Shown: positions 55,685 through 64,000 of the stretch, piece by piece
Layout: the number at the start of each line of letters is the position of its first letter
How positions within the stretch are numbered: the first letter of the stretch is position 1
DNA from: G963665185 sp963665185
GTDB lineage: Bacteria > Desulfobacterota > Desulfovibrionia > Desulfovibrionales > Desulfovibrionaceae
DNA: 64,000 nucleotides
Direction: 5' to 3'
Assembly: GCA_963665185.2 (NCBI GenBank)
Contig: CAXXPO010000022.1
Span: 4,457 to 68,456 of the forward strand
Notes under the pieces: model-generated
The model's database searches: none
What the model saw: the letters and a program-made list of their open reading frames with translations, nothing else
Told to the model about the DNA's origin: nothing
Made by a program: the position numbers and the translations under genes

Positions 55685-56068
55685 TTACACCTTGGCCAGA
55701 CGGCGGGTTTTCTTCTTCAGGCGGTTGATCTTCTTGCGCAGGATCTCGCGATCCTTGCGGGAAGCGGCAGCCGCTTTCTGGGTGCGAAGGCCCTTTATTT
55801 CACTTTTCAGAGTGAAGATGGCGGATTTGACTTCTTCGGCCGGCTTGGGCTCTTCCTCTTCCTCAATACCCAGAACGTCCTTGAGGGACGCAACCAGGGT
55901 TTCCTTGTCCATGCCGGAGGCGCCGACAATGTACTTGGAAAATTTGTCAATGCACAGTTCGCGAAGTTCCTTGACGGTCATCTTGTCGAGGGGCTTCTTC
56001 AGGTCCAGGCTCTCCAAGGTGGGGCGTTCTTCGACGACTGCTTCTTCGGTCTTGTTTTCTTCGCTCAT
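55685..56068 (-). CDS. Small basic protein with Rho-N/SAP-like helical motif
   Basis: 127 residues, complete. After an acidic N-terminus, residues about 27-70 read DKMTVKELRELCIDKFSKYI then VGASGMDKETLVASLKDVLG, matching the helix-extended-helix pattern of Rho-N/SAP domains that bind nucleic acid. The C-terminus is strongly basic (SRKDREILRKKINRLKKKT). It sits 15 bases from the DciA-like gene on the same strand, upstream of the tRNA group. The combination suggests a nucleic-acid-binding accessory protein. The function is unknown. Confidence 0.8.
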   Translation of the reverse strand: MSEENKTEEAVVEERPTLESLDLKKPLDKMTVKELRELCIDKFSKYIVGASGMDKETLVASLKDVLGIEEEEEPKPAEEVKSAIFTLKSEIKGLRTQKAAAASRKDREILRKKINRLKKKTRRLAKV

Positions 56069-56083
56069 TTTTTCCTCCAGAAA

Positions 56084-56605
56084 TTATATCTTCCCGGCAA
56101 ACCGGCGGACATAGGCGCGGTAACTTCTGCCAATCGCCGAGTCGCTTTCCAGGAGATGCTGCAACGTGCCCAGTTTTTCAGGGGCCTTGACCTTTGGCGC
56201 GGCCATTGTCCCTTTGGGTTCAGAGCCCCGGTCGAGCGGGATTTTGCCGCTTATCAGTTCAAAGACCACTTTGTCAAAGATTTCTTCGCCCAGATGGCGG
56301 TTTACCACGTTCAATATCTCCGGCGCAAGAAAATGGATTTCCTGCATGACAAGGGAATCCTGCGCTCCCAGCACCAGGGTCTGCTTGCGCGTGCTCAGCG
56401 GGCGGACCATCTCGGCGATGAACGGGTCCACAATGGTTCGCCAGTCCCGCCACAGCCTGGCCAGGGCGAACCGGCGCCGGGTTTCCGGCCCCAGAGTGCG
56501 CGAAACCAGCGCGGCCGCGGGCACGACCTGCCCTTCGCGAAACCCCCAGACCTTGTCCGGGCGGAAGCGCTGCCATGCTTTGGGGTCTTTGTTCCAGCGT
56601 CGCAT
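56084..56605 (-). CDS. DUF721/DciA-like protein
   Basis: 173 residues from ATG 56605 (MRRWNKDPKAWQRFRPDKVW). The core RRFALARLWRDWRTIVDPFI, then LSTRKQTLVLGAQDSLVMQE and FLAPEILNVVNRHLGEEIFD, matches DUF721. DciA proteins of this family load the replicative helicase in bacteria lacking DnaC. Longer starts (to 56734) have no site. With topoisomerase III and HolB in the window, replication genes recur, but they are not in one operon. Confidence 0.85.
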   Translation of the reverse strand: MRRWNKDPKAWQRFRPDKVWGFREGQVVPAAALVSRTLGPETRRRFALARLWRDWRTIVDPFIAEMVRPLSTRKQTLVLGAQDSLVMQEIHFLAPEILNVVNRHLGEEIFDKVVFELISGKIPLDRGSEPKGTMAAPKVKAPEKLGTLQHLLESDSAIGRSYRAYVRRFAGKI

Positions 56606-56806
56606 GTCCAACCTATAGAACGTCCGGCGGAACGAGGCAACACAATGCGGTTTCGTTTCCGGACCGCCGGGCGGAGTCAGAAGGAAAAAAAAGAGGATCG
56701 GGGCCGCGCATGACACCCCGCGGGTGACAGACACAGCGCCTTGTGGACATCCTTTTTCCGGCTGGAAATATTTTCCGTTTGCCGTATGGTTTCTGCTTGA
56801 CGGAAG

Positions 56807-56851
56807 AATAAATCAATACTAGCAGGAAGTAATAAATCAACTTTTATTGAT
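56807..56851. promoter_or_regulatory. Repeats and inverted repeat upstream of sahR, candidate operator
   Basis: AATAAATCAA occurs twice, at 56807 and 56831, 24 bases apart. The second copy enters ATCAA-CTTTTA-TTGAT, a 5-base inverted repeat ending 7 bases before the ATG. Autoregulation by the ArsR-type protein is a reasonable guess. Confidence 0.55.
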
Positions 56852-56858
56852 ACAAACT

Positions 56859-57773
56859 ATGGAACTCTTACAACTCAGCAAAGCTCTTTCCGACGCCACC
56901 CGGTTGCGCCTGCTGCGCATCCTGTCCCGGTTCGAACTGAACGTGGGCGAGATTGTGGACGTCATGGGCATGGGCCAGTCCCGCATCTCGCACCATCTGA
57001 AAAAACTTTCCGAGTGCGGTCTGCTTGCCATGCGGCGCGACGGGTTGTGGGTCTATTACAAGACTTCGGACCAGGGCACGGGCCATGATTTTCTTGCGGC
57101 CATCCAGCCATTCATGCCCGATGACGCGCAAGGACGCCGGGATATGGAAACCGCGTCCCGCGCCGTGGAGGAACGCGCCCTGGCCAGCATGCGTTTTTTC
57201 GATTCCGTGGCCGGAGACTGGCAGCGGCTGACCCGAGAGATTCTGGGAGAATTCGACCTGGCCGGAGAGCTGGCCAAGAGGCTGCCCGAATGCAGCATCG
57301 CCGCCGACCTCGGCTGCGGAACGGGCGCGCTTCTGCCCCTGCTCAAGGACAGGGCCCGCAACGAGGTCATCGGCGTGGACCACTCCCAGAAAATGCTCGA
57401 CCTGGCACGCAGCCGCCTGCCCGGCGATGTCTGGGCCAGCCTGCGCATAGGAGACCTGGAACACCTGCCCCTGCGCGACAGGGAGGCCGACTGCGCCATC
57501 ATCAATCTGGCCCTGCACCACCTTTCCCTGCCGCAGGTCGGCATTGCCGAGGCCGCCCGCATTTTGGCCCCCGGCGGAACGCTGATCATCGGCGAACTGG
57601 CAAAGCACGGACGCGAAGATCTGCGCGCCCGCCATGGCGACCGCTGGCTCGGTTTCGCGCCGGAGGAAATGAGCCGATGGCTGTGCGAGGCCGGTTTCGA
57701 ACCGCCAAAGCATACCCGGTTCGAATTGGACACGGGCCTTGTTTTCATCCTGTACGAAGCCCTGAAAAAATAA
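56859..57773 (+). CDS. sahR: ArsR-type regulator fused to SAM-dependent methyltransferase (SahR-like)
   Basis: 304 residues from ATG 56859; an upstream in-frame TTG at 56847 is possible. Residues 1-80 are an ArsR winged helix (LSDATRLRLLRILSRFELNV, MGMGQSRISHHLKKLSECGL). Residues about 140-300 are a class I methyltransferase fold with the SAM loop IAADLGCGTGALLPLLK and IGDLEHLPLRDREADCAIIN. SahR of Desulfovibrio has this architecture and senses S-adenosylhomocysteine to control methionine-cycle genes. Here the gene lies 30 bases before ahcY on the same strand, matching that role. No CVC-type metal site is present in alpha 3. Confidence 0.9.
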   Translation: MELLQLSKALSDATRLRLLRILSRFELNVGEIVDVMGMGQSRISHHLKKLSECGLLAMRRDGLWVYYKTSDQGTGHDFLAAIQPFMPDDAQGRRDMETASRAVEERALASMRFFDSVAGDWQRLTREILGEFDLAGELAKRLPECSIAADLGCGTGALLPLLKDRARNEVIGVDHSQKMLDLARSRLPGDVWASLRIGDLEHLPLRDREADCAIINLALHHLSLPQVGIAEAARILAPGGTLIIGELAKHGREDLRARHGDRWLGFAPEEMSRWLCEAGFEPPKHTRFELDTGLVFILYEALKK

Positions 57774-57803
57774 CCGCCAACCATACCATATCGAGGAGGC
57801 ACA

Positions 57804-59232
57804 ATGTCTGTACAACCTCTTGATCTTACGCTTGAAAATAAAGTCGCCGACCTGTCCCTGGCCACCTGGGGCCGCAAGGAGCTTGAACTGGCTGAGAACG
57901 AAATGCCCGGTCTCATGGCCCTGCGTGCCAAATACGGCAAGGAAAAGCCGCTCAAGGGTCTGAAAATCATGGGTTCCCTGCACATGACCATCCAGACCGC
58001 CATGCTCATCGAAACCCTGTACGAACTGGGAGCCGACCTGCGCTGGGCGTCCTGCAACATCTTTTCCACCCAGGACCACGCCGCCGCCGCCATTGCCCAG
58101 GCCGGAACCGCCAAGGTCTTCGCCTGGAAAGGGGAAAACCTGGACGAGTACTGGTGGTGCACGGAAATGGCCCTGACCTGGCCCCGACGGCTCCGGTCCC
58201 GATCTCATCGTGGACGACGGCGGCGACGCCACCATGATGATCCATGTGGGAGTGAAGGCCGAAAAGGACGCAGCCGTTCTGGATGCGGACGATGATTCCG
58301 CCGACTGGATCGGGTTGGTCAGACGTCTCAAGGCCAATCTGGAGAACGACCACGGCAAGTGGACCAAGATAGCCGGAAAAGTCCGCGGCGTGTCCGAGGA
58401 AACCACCACCGGCGTGCATCGTCTGTACCAGATGATGGAACGGGGCGAACTGCTCTTCCCCGCCATCAACGTCAACGACTCCGTGACCAAGTCCAAGTTC
58501 GACAACCTTTACGGCTGCCGCGAATCCCTGGCCGACGGCATCAAGCGCGCCACGGACATCATGATCGCCGGCAAGGTGGTCATGGTCTGCGGCTACGGCG
58601 ACGTGGGCAAGGGCTGCGCCCAGGCCATGCGCGGACTCGGCGCCCGTGTGCTGATTTCGGAAATCGACCCCATCTGCGCCCTTCAGGCCTGCATGGAAGG
58701 CTATGAAGTCACCACCGTGGAAGCCGCCCTGCCCATCATCGACATCTTCGTGACCGCCACGGGCAACTGCAAGGTCATTCGCGGCGAGCACATGGAAAAG
58801 ATGAAAAAGGACGCCATCGTCTGCAACATCGGTCACTTCGACAATGAAATCGAGATGGCCTACGTGGAACGCAGCGCGGACTGGGAAAAGACCACGGTCA
58901 AGCCCCAGGTGGACCACTGGCGCAACACCAAGACCGGAACCACCATCATCGTCCTGGCCGAGGGCCGTCTGGTGAACCTGGGCTGCGCCACGGGCCATCC
59001 CAGCTTTGTCATGTCCAACTCCTTCACCAACCAGGTTCTGGCCCAGATCGACCTGGCCCAGAAAGATTACGAGCCCCAGGTCATGGTTCTGCCCAAGTAT
59101 CTTGACGAGGAAGTCGCCCGTCTCCACCTGGAGCGCCTCGGCGCCAACCTGACCGTGCTTTCGCCCGACCAGGCCAGCTACCTCGGCGTGGATGTCGCCG
59201 GTCCGTACAAGTCGGATCTTTACCGCTATTAA
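57804..59232 (+). CDS. ahcY: S-adenosylhomocysteine hydrolase, one apparent frameshift
   Basis: Splits S-adenosylhomocysteine to adenosine and homocysteine, keeping methylation going. About 475 residues from ATG 57804 with a GAGGAGG site. N-terminal substrate-domain motifs: MGSLHMTIQTAMLIETL and SCNIFSTQDHAAAAIA. The frame breaks in the C4 run 58182-58185; removing one C joins MALTWPDGSGPDLIVDDGGD. NAD-binding: MVCGYGDVGKGCAQAM, then IGHFDNEIEM. The C-terminus KSDLYRY is the usual tetramer-linking tail. It follows sahR as an operon, so the SAH-responsive regulator probably controls it directly. Confidence 0.94.
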
Positions 59233-59245
59233 TCCTGGGAAGCAT

Positions 59246-59292
59246 GCGGGGGAGGAAAAACCCTTTTGGAAAAGGGTTCTTTCCTCCCCCGC
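59246..59292. terminator. Hairpin after ahcY, member of the GGGGG-AAAAACCCTTTT family
   Basis: GCGGGGGAGGAAAAACCCTTTT pairs with AAAAGGGTTCTTTCCTCCCCCGC, one base unpaired, around a GG loop. The following tail CCCCTCCTTTTCCTCAAACTTTT resembles the tail after the 36484 hairpin. Confidence 0.85.
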
Positions 59293-59353
59293 GCCCCCTC
59301 CTTTTCCTCAAACTTTTGCCTTGTAGAGAAGCCGGGGCTTGTGCCGCCCCTTT
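59270..59353. repeat. Direct repeat 3, copy A
   Basis: The right hairpin arm, the C/T-rich tail and GCCTTGTAGAGAAGCCGGGG, repeated at 59473-59556 with three mismatches over about 84 bases. Confidence 0.88.
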
Positions 59354-59472
59354 TCCAAAAGCCGTGCAGGACGCACGGCCGGTGCACAGCACCGTGAGGC
59401 GAGGCAGGACCGCGTTCCTGCGGAGCCGCAAGCGGCAAAGGGCGTCCTTGCCCTTTGCGCTGGCGTACGTTG

Positions 59473-59556
59473 AAAAGGGTTCTTTCCTCCCCCGTGCCCC
59501 CTCCTTTTCCTCAAACTTTTGCCTTGGAGAGAAGCCGGGGCTTGTGTCGCCCCTTT
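59473..59556. repeat. Direct repeat 3, copy B
   Basis: Second copy of 59270-59353, lacking the left hairpin arm, so it cannot form the same structure. Confidence 0.88.
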
Positions 59557-59621
59557 TTCACAACGGAAAGTTTATTGTCGATGGCGTCTTATTGCAGACA
59601 ACCGTTCTTTTCGGGCCAGTC

Positions 59622-59669
59622 CGCGCCGCTTTTTCTCCGTTCGCGCGCGAACGGAGAAAAAGCGGCGCG
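59622..59669. repeat. 48-bp perfect palindrome with no loop
   Basis: CGCGCCGCTTTTTCTCCG...CGGAGAAAAAGCGGCGCG, two exact 24-base arms meeting at TTCGCG-CGCGAA. It is followed by GGGGGAGCAGTGCTCCCCCGG, a second small inverted repeat akin to those beside the pyrC ends. Confidence 0.9.
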
Positions 59670-59777
59670 AGAAAAGGGGGTCCGGGGGAGCAGTGCTCCC
59701 CCGGCGGAGTCCAGAGGCGGGGCCTCTGGCCACAGTATGCGCGCATCATCCGGCCATCCATCCCATTCTTTCATTGC

Positions 59778-59809
59778 AAAAGCCCGCCCGGAGAACCGGG
59801 CGGGCTTTT
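59778..59809. terminator. Bidirectional terminator beyond the metS-like gene
   Basis: AAAAGCCCGCCCGG-AGAA-CCGGGCGGGCTTTT, flanked by A and T runs; serves the minus-strand transporter operon and any plus-strand transcript. Confidence 0.92.
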
Positions 59810-59834
59810 GCGTGGATGTGGATGAGAGAACGAT

Positions 59835-59957
59835 TCAGGCTGCGTTGTTTTCAAGCCCTTCGGAATTTTTCAGGGCAATGGTCAGGCAGACCAGCAGACC
59901 GCCCCAGACAATGGAACAACCAAGAACCATCATGGTAATGGCCGCAGTGCTCATCAT
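59835..59957 (-). CDS. MetS-like small subunit of an NSS transporter
   Basis: 40 residues from ATG 59957 (MMSTAAITMMVLGCSIVWGG), with AAGGAG 7 bases upstream. It is one membrane helix plus a short charged tail. Size, the single helix with a WGG motif, and position right after the sodium symporter match the MetS-type small subunits that accompany methionine/alanine NSS transporters. Its start overlaps the symporter stop (ATGA-type), so the two are coupled. Too small to identify by sequence alone; context carries the call. Confidence 0.85.
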   Translation of the reverse strand: MMSTAAITMMVLGCSIVWGGLLVCLTIALKNSEGLENNAA

Positions 59958-61489
59958 GACTTGACTCCTTGTGCTGAAAGTTCTTCGGGAACCTGGCCGT
60001 GCCATGGCTTGCGCATGAGCAGGAAGCCGAGCACGGGCATGCCTATGGCCAGGCTCCAGCCGAATATGATGATCGCCGATTCGGGGTAGCCGCCGTAGGG
60101 ACGGGTTGAACTCCTCGACGATGTTCATTATGGTCATTGTATCCAAGGATTCCCGGAGTCAGGTATTTGATGCAGTATTCCCACCAGACGCCGATCTTGA
60201 AGTCGGAGTGGGCATTGACCCTCGGCGCGCATTTTGGAGAGCATTGTAGAACCAGCCGATGACGAACGCTTCCAGCAGGCCGCAGGTGGCTATGCCGTAG
60301 TTGCCCACAAAGTGGTCCACGATGTCCAGGATGAGTACGCCCGCGCCGGTGGTGTAGAGGGGCCGAACCGCAGAGCAGCCGAGCATGGGAGATGATGGTG
60401 ATGAGGCGTTTGCCGGGAGATGTCGAACTTGTCCCGAGGGCCGCGCTACAGAAGGATTCCAGCATTGGAGATGCTGGAGGACAGCCCGGCGATGAACAGG
60501 CAGAAGAAAAACAGGGACGCCGATGAGCGATTTGGCCACGGGCATCTGGGATATCGCCATGGGAAAGGCGACAAAAGGCGATGCCGGGGCCGCCCTTGGC
60601 CACTTCGGTGAATTCCTCCGCCCATGAGAGTGGGCCACGAATCCACAGCGTGCTGAACACGGTGATGCCGGCGATGATGTCAAAGCTGGAGTTTGGCCAG
60701 CACCGTCATGAAGGCATTGTTCACTATGTCGGATTTCTTGGGAAGATAGCTGGAATAGGCGATCATCACGCCCACGCCCAGGGTCGCGGAGAAGAAGACC
60801 TGCGCATAAGGCTGAGACCCAGACCTTGGGACTCAACAGGATGCTGAAATCCGGCTTGAACAGGTAATCCAGCCCCAGGCTTGCGCCTTCCAGGGTGAGG
60901 CCCCGGACCATGAAGCCGATCATGAGCACGAGCAGCAGCGGGGTGAAAATGCGCGAGGGCCTTTTCAATGCCCCCAGGAAATGCCGTTTCTGGTGATGAA
61001 CCAGTTGCCGAACCAGACAATGGCCGTGGTTCCCAGAATCGACCAGTTTACGCCGCCCAGTTCGAAGGGGCTGTCGGTCACGTGCAGGAAATCCACTCCG
61101 AAAAATTTACCAGGATTGTCCCCCCATCCCAGATTTATGGAGTACACCATGTAGTTGAGACTCCAGGCCACGATGGAGGAGTAGAACATCATCACCAGCA
61201 GCGGAATCATGACCTGCCACCAGCCCAGAAATTCGAATTTCCGGCTCAGTCGCGAAAAGGAATAGGCCGAACCGCCCCGCATCCGGCTGCCGAATCCGTA
61301 TTCGAGAATCATCAGGGGAATGCCGGCGGTGAGCAGGGCGAAAAAATATGGAAGCAGAAAGGCGCCCCCGCCGTTGTTGTACGCCTGGAAGGGAAACCGC
61401 CACAGGTTCCCCAGGCCGATGGCCGCTCCCACGGAAGCGAAAATGAATCCCTTCCGCGACAGCCATTGGTCTCTGTTTTCTTGGCTCAT
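59954..61489 (-). CDS. Sodium:neurotransmitter symporter-family transporter, many apparent frameshifts
   Basis: About 510 residues if restored. ATG 61489 with AGGAG 6 bases upstream opens MSQENRDQWLSRKGFIFASV; next come AAIGLGNLWRFPFQAYNNGG, the sodium-site hallmark of this family, and GIPLMILEYGFGSRM. Later segments such as RGLTLEGASLGLDYLFKPDF, GVPVFLLPVHRR and GAGVLILDIVDHFVGNYGIA lie in alternating frames, and the end FGWSLAIGMPVLGFLLMRKP is at 59954. At least six single-base changes are needed between 60060 and 60970. Either the gene is decaying or this stretch is poorly sequenced. Between tnaA and metS, the likely cargo is tryptophan, as for TnaT-like symporters. Confidence 0.82.
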
Positions 61490-61520
61490 GCGCAACTCCT
61501 GAAAAAAAGTTGGTGGTCAT

Positions 61521-61554
61521 AAAAAAGGGCAAGGCCAGTTACGGCCTTGCCCTT
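61521..61554 (-). terminator. Terminator between tnaA and the symporter gene
   Basis: AAGGGCAAGGCC-AGTTAC-GGCCTTGCCCTT, with a T6 run on the minus strand. It lies 13 bases past the tnaA stop and 32 bases before the symporter ATG, so it may lower symporter expression relative to tnaA. Confidence 0.88.
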
Positions 61555-61566
61555 GGAATGCTGCAT

Positions 61567-62964
61567 CTAATTGGCGATGGGCTCCAGGCGAGCCGTAAAG
61601 TGCCGCAGTGATTTTGGGCTCGTACGTAAACGTAAGGCCGGTGATGGTGTGTGCCCGTTCCTTGATGGCAATGAGCGCATCCGCGATCACGTCCATGTGG
61701 TTGTTGGTATAGACGCGGCGGGGAATGGTCAGGCGGAGCAGTTCCATGTGGGACTCCTGCTGTTCCCCTGTCGCCGGGTCGCGGCCCAGCAGCATGGAGC
61801 CGATTTCCCACGGCACGCACGCCCCCTTCGATGTACAGTTCGTTGGCCAGGGCATGGGCCGGGAACTGCGTACCAGGGAATGTGCGGCAGCAGACGTTTT
61901 GCATCCACGAATACCGGCGTGTCCGCCCGTGGGGTACTGGATGGGGACGCCGCCTTCCAGGAGCCTGTCGCCCAGGTATTTCACCTGGTTGATGCGGTAG
62001 GCCAGGTAATCCTCTTCCGTGCCTTCGTACAGGCCGCGGGCCAGGCATTCCATGTCGCGTCCGGCCAGCCCGCCGTATGTGGGAAAGCCTTCCATGGGAA
62101 CGGTCATGGCCTGACAGGCCTTGAACAGTTCCTCGTCCTCCTTGAAGCAGAGCCAGGCCGCCGATGTTGACCAGGGGGTCCCTTCTTGGCGCTGACGGTC
62201 GAGCCCTCGCCGTAGGAAAAACATCTCGCGGACGATTTCCCGCACGGGCGTATTGGCGAATTCTTCTTCGCGTTGCTGCACGAAGTAGGCGTTTTCCGCA
62301 AAACGGGCCGAGTCGAAGAACATGCGTACGCCGTGCTTTTTGGCGCAGGCATGCACCTCGCGTACGTTGGCCATGGATACGGGTTGTCCGCCAGCCGAGT
62401 TGCAGGTGATGGTCACCAGGATGAAGGCAACGTTTTCCGCGCCTTTTTCCCGTGATGAACGCATCCATCTTCTTCACGTCGAAGTTGCCCTTGAACGGAT
62501 GATACGCCTCGGTGTTGTATGCATCTTCAATAACAAAGTTCAAGGCCTGGGCGCCCGGCCATTTCAATATGCGCCTTGGTGGTGTCGAAATGCATGTTGC
62601 CCAGAACGTACTGGCCTTTTTTGATGAGCTGGGGGAAGAGGACCTGTTCCGCACCACGCCCCCTGGTGGGGTGGGAATGGTGTACTTGTAGCCGAAAATT
62701 TCCTGCACTGCGGCAGCCAGGTTGAAGTAGTTGCGGCTTCCGGCATATGCTTCGTCGCCGAGCATCAGCCCTGCCCACTGGTTGTCGCTCATGGCACCGG
62801 TTCCGGAGTCTGTCAGAAGGTCGATGTACACTTCGTCGGATCTGAGCAAGAACGGATTGTAGCCTGCACGGGCAATGGCCTGCATGCGTTCTTCGCGGGA
62901 AATTTTTTTAAGAGGTTCAACCATTTTGATTTTGAATGGTTTCGGCAAGATGTGCGTTGGACAT
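61567..62964 (-). CDS. tnaA: Tryptophanase, several apparent frameshifts
   Basis: PLP enzyme that splits L-tryptophan to indole, pyruvate and ammonia; about 465 residues. ATG 62964 with AGGAG 7 bases upstream starts MSNAHL, then one shift to PKPFKIKMVEPLKKISREER. Features: VYIDLLTDSGTGAMSDNQWA, CNSAGGQPVSMANVRE, DSARFAENAYFVQQREEEF, STVSAKK (PLP lysine region), ECLARGLYEGTEEDYLAYRI, LLRLTIPRRVYTNNHMDV. SNSAGGQ-type and DSARFAENAYF wording favour tryptophanase over the related tyrosine phenol-lyase. At least five single-base shifts are needed (for example near 62950, 62665, 62555, 62185 and 61900). The end LRHFTARLEPIAN is at 61567. Confidence 0.86.
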
Positions 62965-63054
62965 TTGCTTACTCCTGACCTTGTTGCGAGTTATGTTGCA
63001 TATACTTGAAGGGAAACAACCCATACTTTATCGGAAACGAACAACTTGAGAATA

Positions 63055-63082
63055 ATCATACACTGATAAAAATTTTTTGCAA
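63055..63082 (-). promoter_or_regulatory. Candidate sigma-70 promoter for tnaA
   Basis: On the minus strand TTGCAA (63077-63082) is followed after 16 bases by TATGAT (63055-63060), about 90 bases before the tnaA ATG. The 9-mer ATGTTGCAT occurs on either side (62993 and 63106) and may bind a regulator. No tryptophan-rich leader peptide was found. Confidence 0.6.
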
Positions 63083-63207
63083 CGGAGAAATATAATTATT
63101 TCAAAATGTTGCATCGCTTTCTATCCTTTTTGAAAATTTTCGAACAAATTTTTGGAAAATTTTGATAAGTCTGAAACCCGCGAAAACACGAGACCGGAGT
63201 TGAAGTC

Positions 63208-64000
63208 ATGGCAAACAAGGGACTGGACGAGCATTGCGGATTTTGAAAGCAAGATGCAGTTCGCGCTTATGGCGATGCCCATAGCGGAAATCGTGAAAAG
63301 AGTGCGGCGGGACTTCGAGGGGACGCTCACCTCGGTGACCCTGGAATCCTGGCGCACAGGCAGGAACAGGCCGAGCAGGACGAAGCTCGAGTTGTTTTGC
63401 CGCGTAGCTCGCCATCCGGGTGGACGATTTCTACGAGGAACTGGACGATTTTGTGGACATCGTCTGCCGTGTGCGGAAAATTCCGGAACGGGACAGGGAC
63501 ATATACCTCAGGCGAATCGAGGAGAAACAGTCCGGGTGCATCAAGCTGGACGTGTTTTCCCGGTACGATCCGAACGCCACGCAACGGCTTTTTTCCAAGA
63601 TCCAGGGCAACTACATCCTGTACAACTATTCCATCAACAATGTTCCGGTCATCCACCAGACATGCATCAGCGTGGAATGCCCCTGCCATCCGTTCATACG
63701 GGTGGCGGCCAGCGGACTGCGCGACGGGGGCGTGGTCGGGTACCGAGGCACGCTTTTTCCGGTTCGGTCCAACCTCCACATTGTTCTGGAAACCTGTCGG
63801 GAACACGACGAAGTCGTCATGATCGTCACCAACAACCCCATGCACATGGGCGGTACTGTACGCTTCCTGTACGGCGTCATCGTTTCCGGGTCGGAGGATT
63901 TCGTCTCCCATCCATCGGCGGCGCGGGTCTTCATGGAAAAAATGGACAGCTCCATGACCCCGGAACAGGTCATGGAAAAAATCCAGGCCACGGAGCAGGC
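63208..64000 (+). CDS. Probable transcriptional regulator divergent from tnaA, 3'-truncated and frameshifted
   Basis: ATG 63208 with GGAG upstream gives MANKG; after a shift near 63223 it reads WTSIADFESKMQFALMAMPI then AEIVKRVRRDFEGTLTSVTL and ESWRTGRNRPSRTKLELFC, a helix-turn-helix of XRE-like type (WxxGRNRPS). A second shift near 63405 leads to IRVDDFYEELDDFVDIVCRV and RKIPERDRDIYLRRIEEKQS. The rest (from about residue 110) is an alpha/beta domain that may sense a ligand and runs off the window edge. Position, divergent from tnaA with shared spacer, suggests it controls the tryptophanase operon. I know no close family name. Confidence 0.7.

Noticed and set aside
61567..62964. Tyrosine phenol-lyase instead of tryptophanase
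   Set aside because: CNSAGGQ and DSARFAENAYF follow the tryptophanase wording rather than NLAGGQ and DATRCVENAYF of tyrosine phenol-lyase.

Overview
The window is GC-rich bacterial chromosome, most likely from a sulfate-reducing member of the Desulfovibrionales. This rests on gene content, not on a database match. Clues are a fused CobD-CobQ cobalamin protein, an ArsR-methyltransferase (SahR-type) gene directly before ahcY, a flavoredoxin-like flavin reductase, a radical SAM protein whose tail looks like tungsten-enzyme maturases, stand-alone AICAR transformylase, and a Lon-like protease with an atypical P-loop. Genes are dense, mostly short operons ended by strong hairpins. No rRNA, CRISPR array or complete insertion sequence was found.

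Layout. 0-5 kb: the 3' part of pgi, a sensor kinase / sigma-54 activator pair and a membrane-anchored protein. 5-10 kb: a minus-strand arsR / permease / mini-thioredoxin / radical SAM cluster and a chemotaxis receptor. 10-18 kb: purA-holB, a MltF-like lytic transglycosylase, AICAR transformylase and an RNB exoribonuclease. 18-32 kb: Mop, a SpoIIAA-like protein, two DMT exporters, lrp-putA, a flavoredoxin/Crp pair, an ArsC-like protein without its nucleophile, and an M16 peptidase.

32-44 kb is the accessory part. comM is followed by an AT-rich insert of about 2.8 kb carrying one large gene (PD-(D/E)XK-like nuclease with a C-terminal SEC-C motif) and an IS1595-type transposase remnant. The insert is bracketed by two copies of the comM 3' end plus terminator. 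After cobD-cobQ a second insert of about 2.5 kb carries a Tat-exported metallophosphoesterase and is bracketed by two copies of the pyrC 3' end. The pyrimidine genes pyrB-pyrC follow.

44-64 kb: an Elp3-like radical SAM gene, an IHF/HU gene, a translationally coupled K+ channel / cyclic-nucleotide-domain / RlpA operon, a LysM lipoprotein, a Lon-like protease, topoisomerase III, three tRNAs (two identical Glu, one Gln), a DciA-like protein, sahR-ahcY, a repeat-rich spacer, and a tryptophanase locus (tnaA, sodium symporter, MetS-like small subunit, divergent regulator).

A strong technical feature is the number of apparent single-base frameshifts. At least about 35 occur in some 18 genes, mostly in short homopolymers, with conserved protein continuing on both sides. 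They cluster at 24-26, 28-30, 46-48 and 60-63 kb, while many long genes are intact. I treat them as probable sequence errors and give each interrupted gene as one feature.
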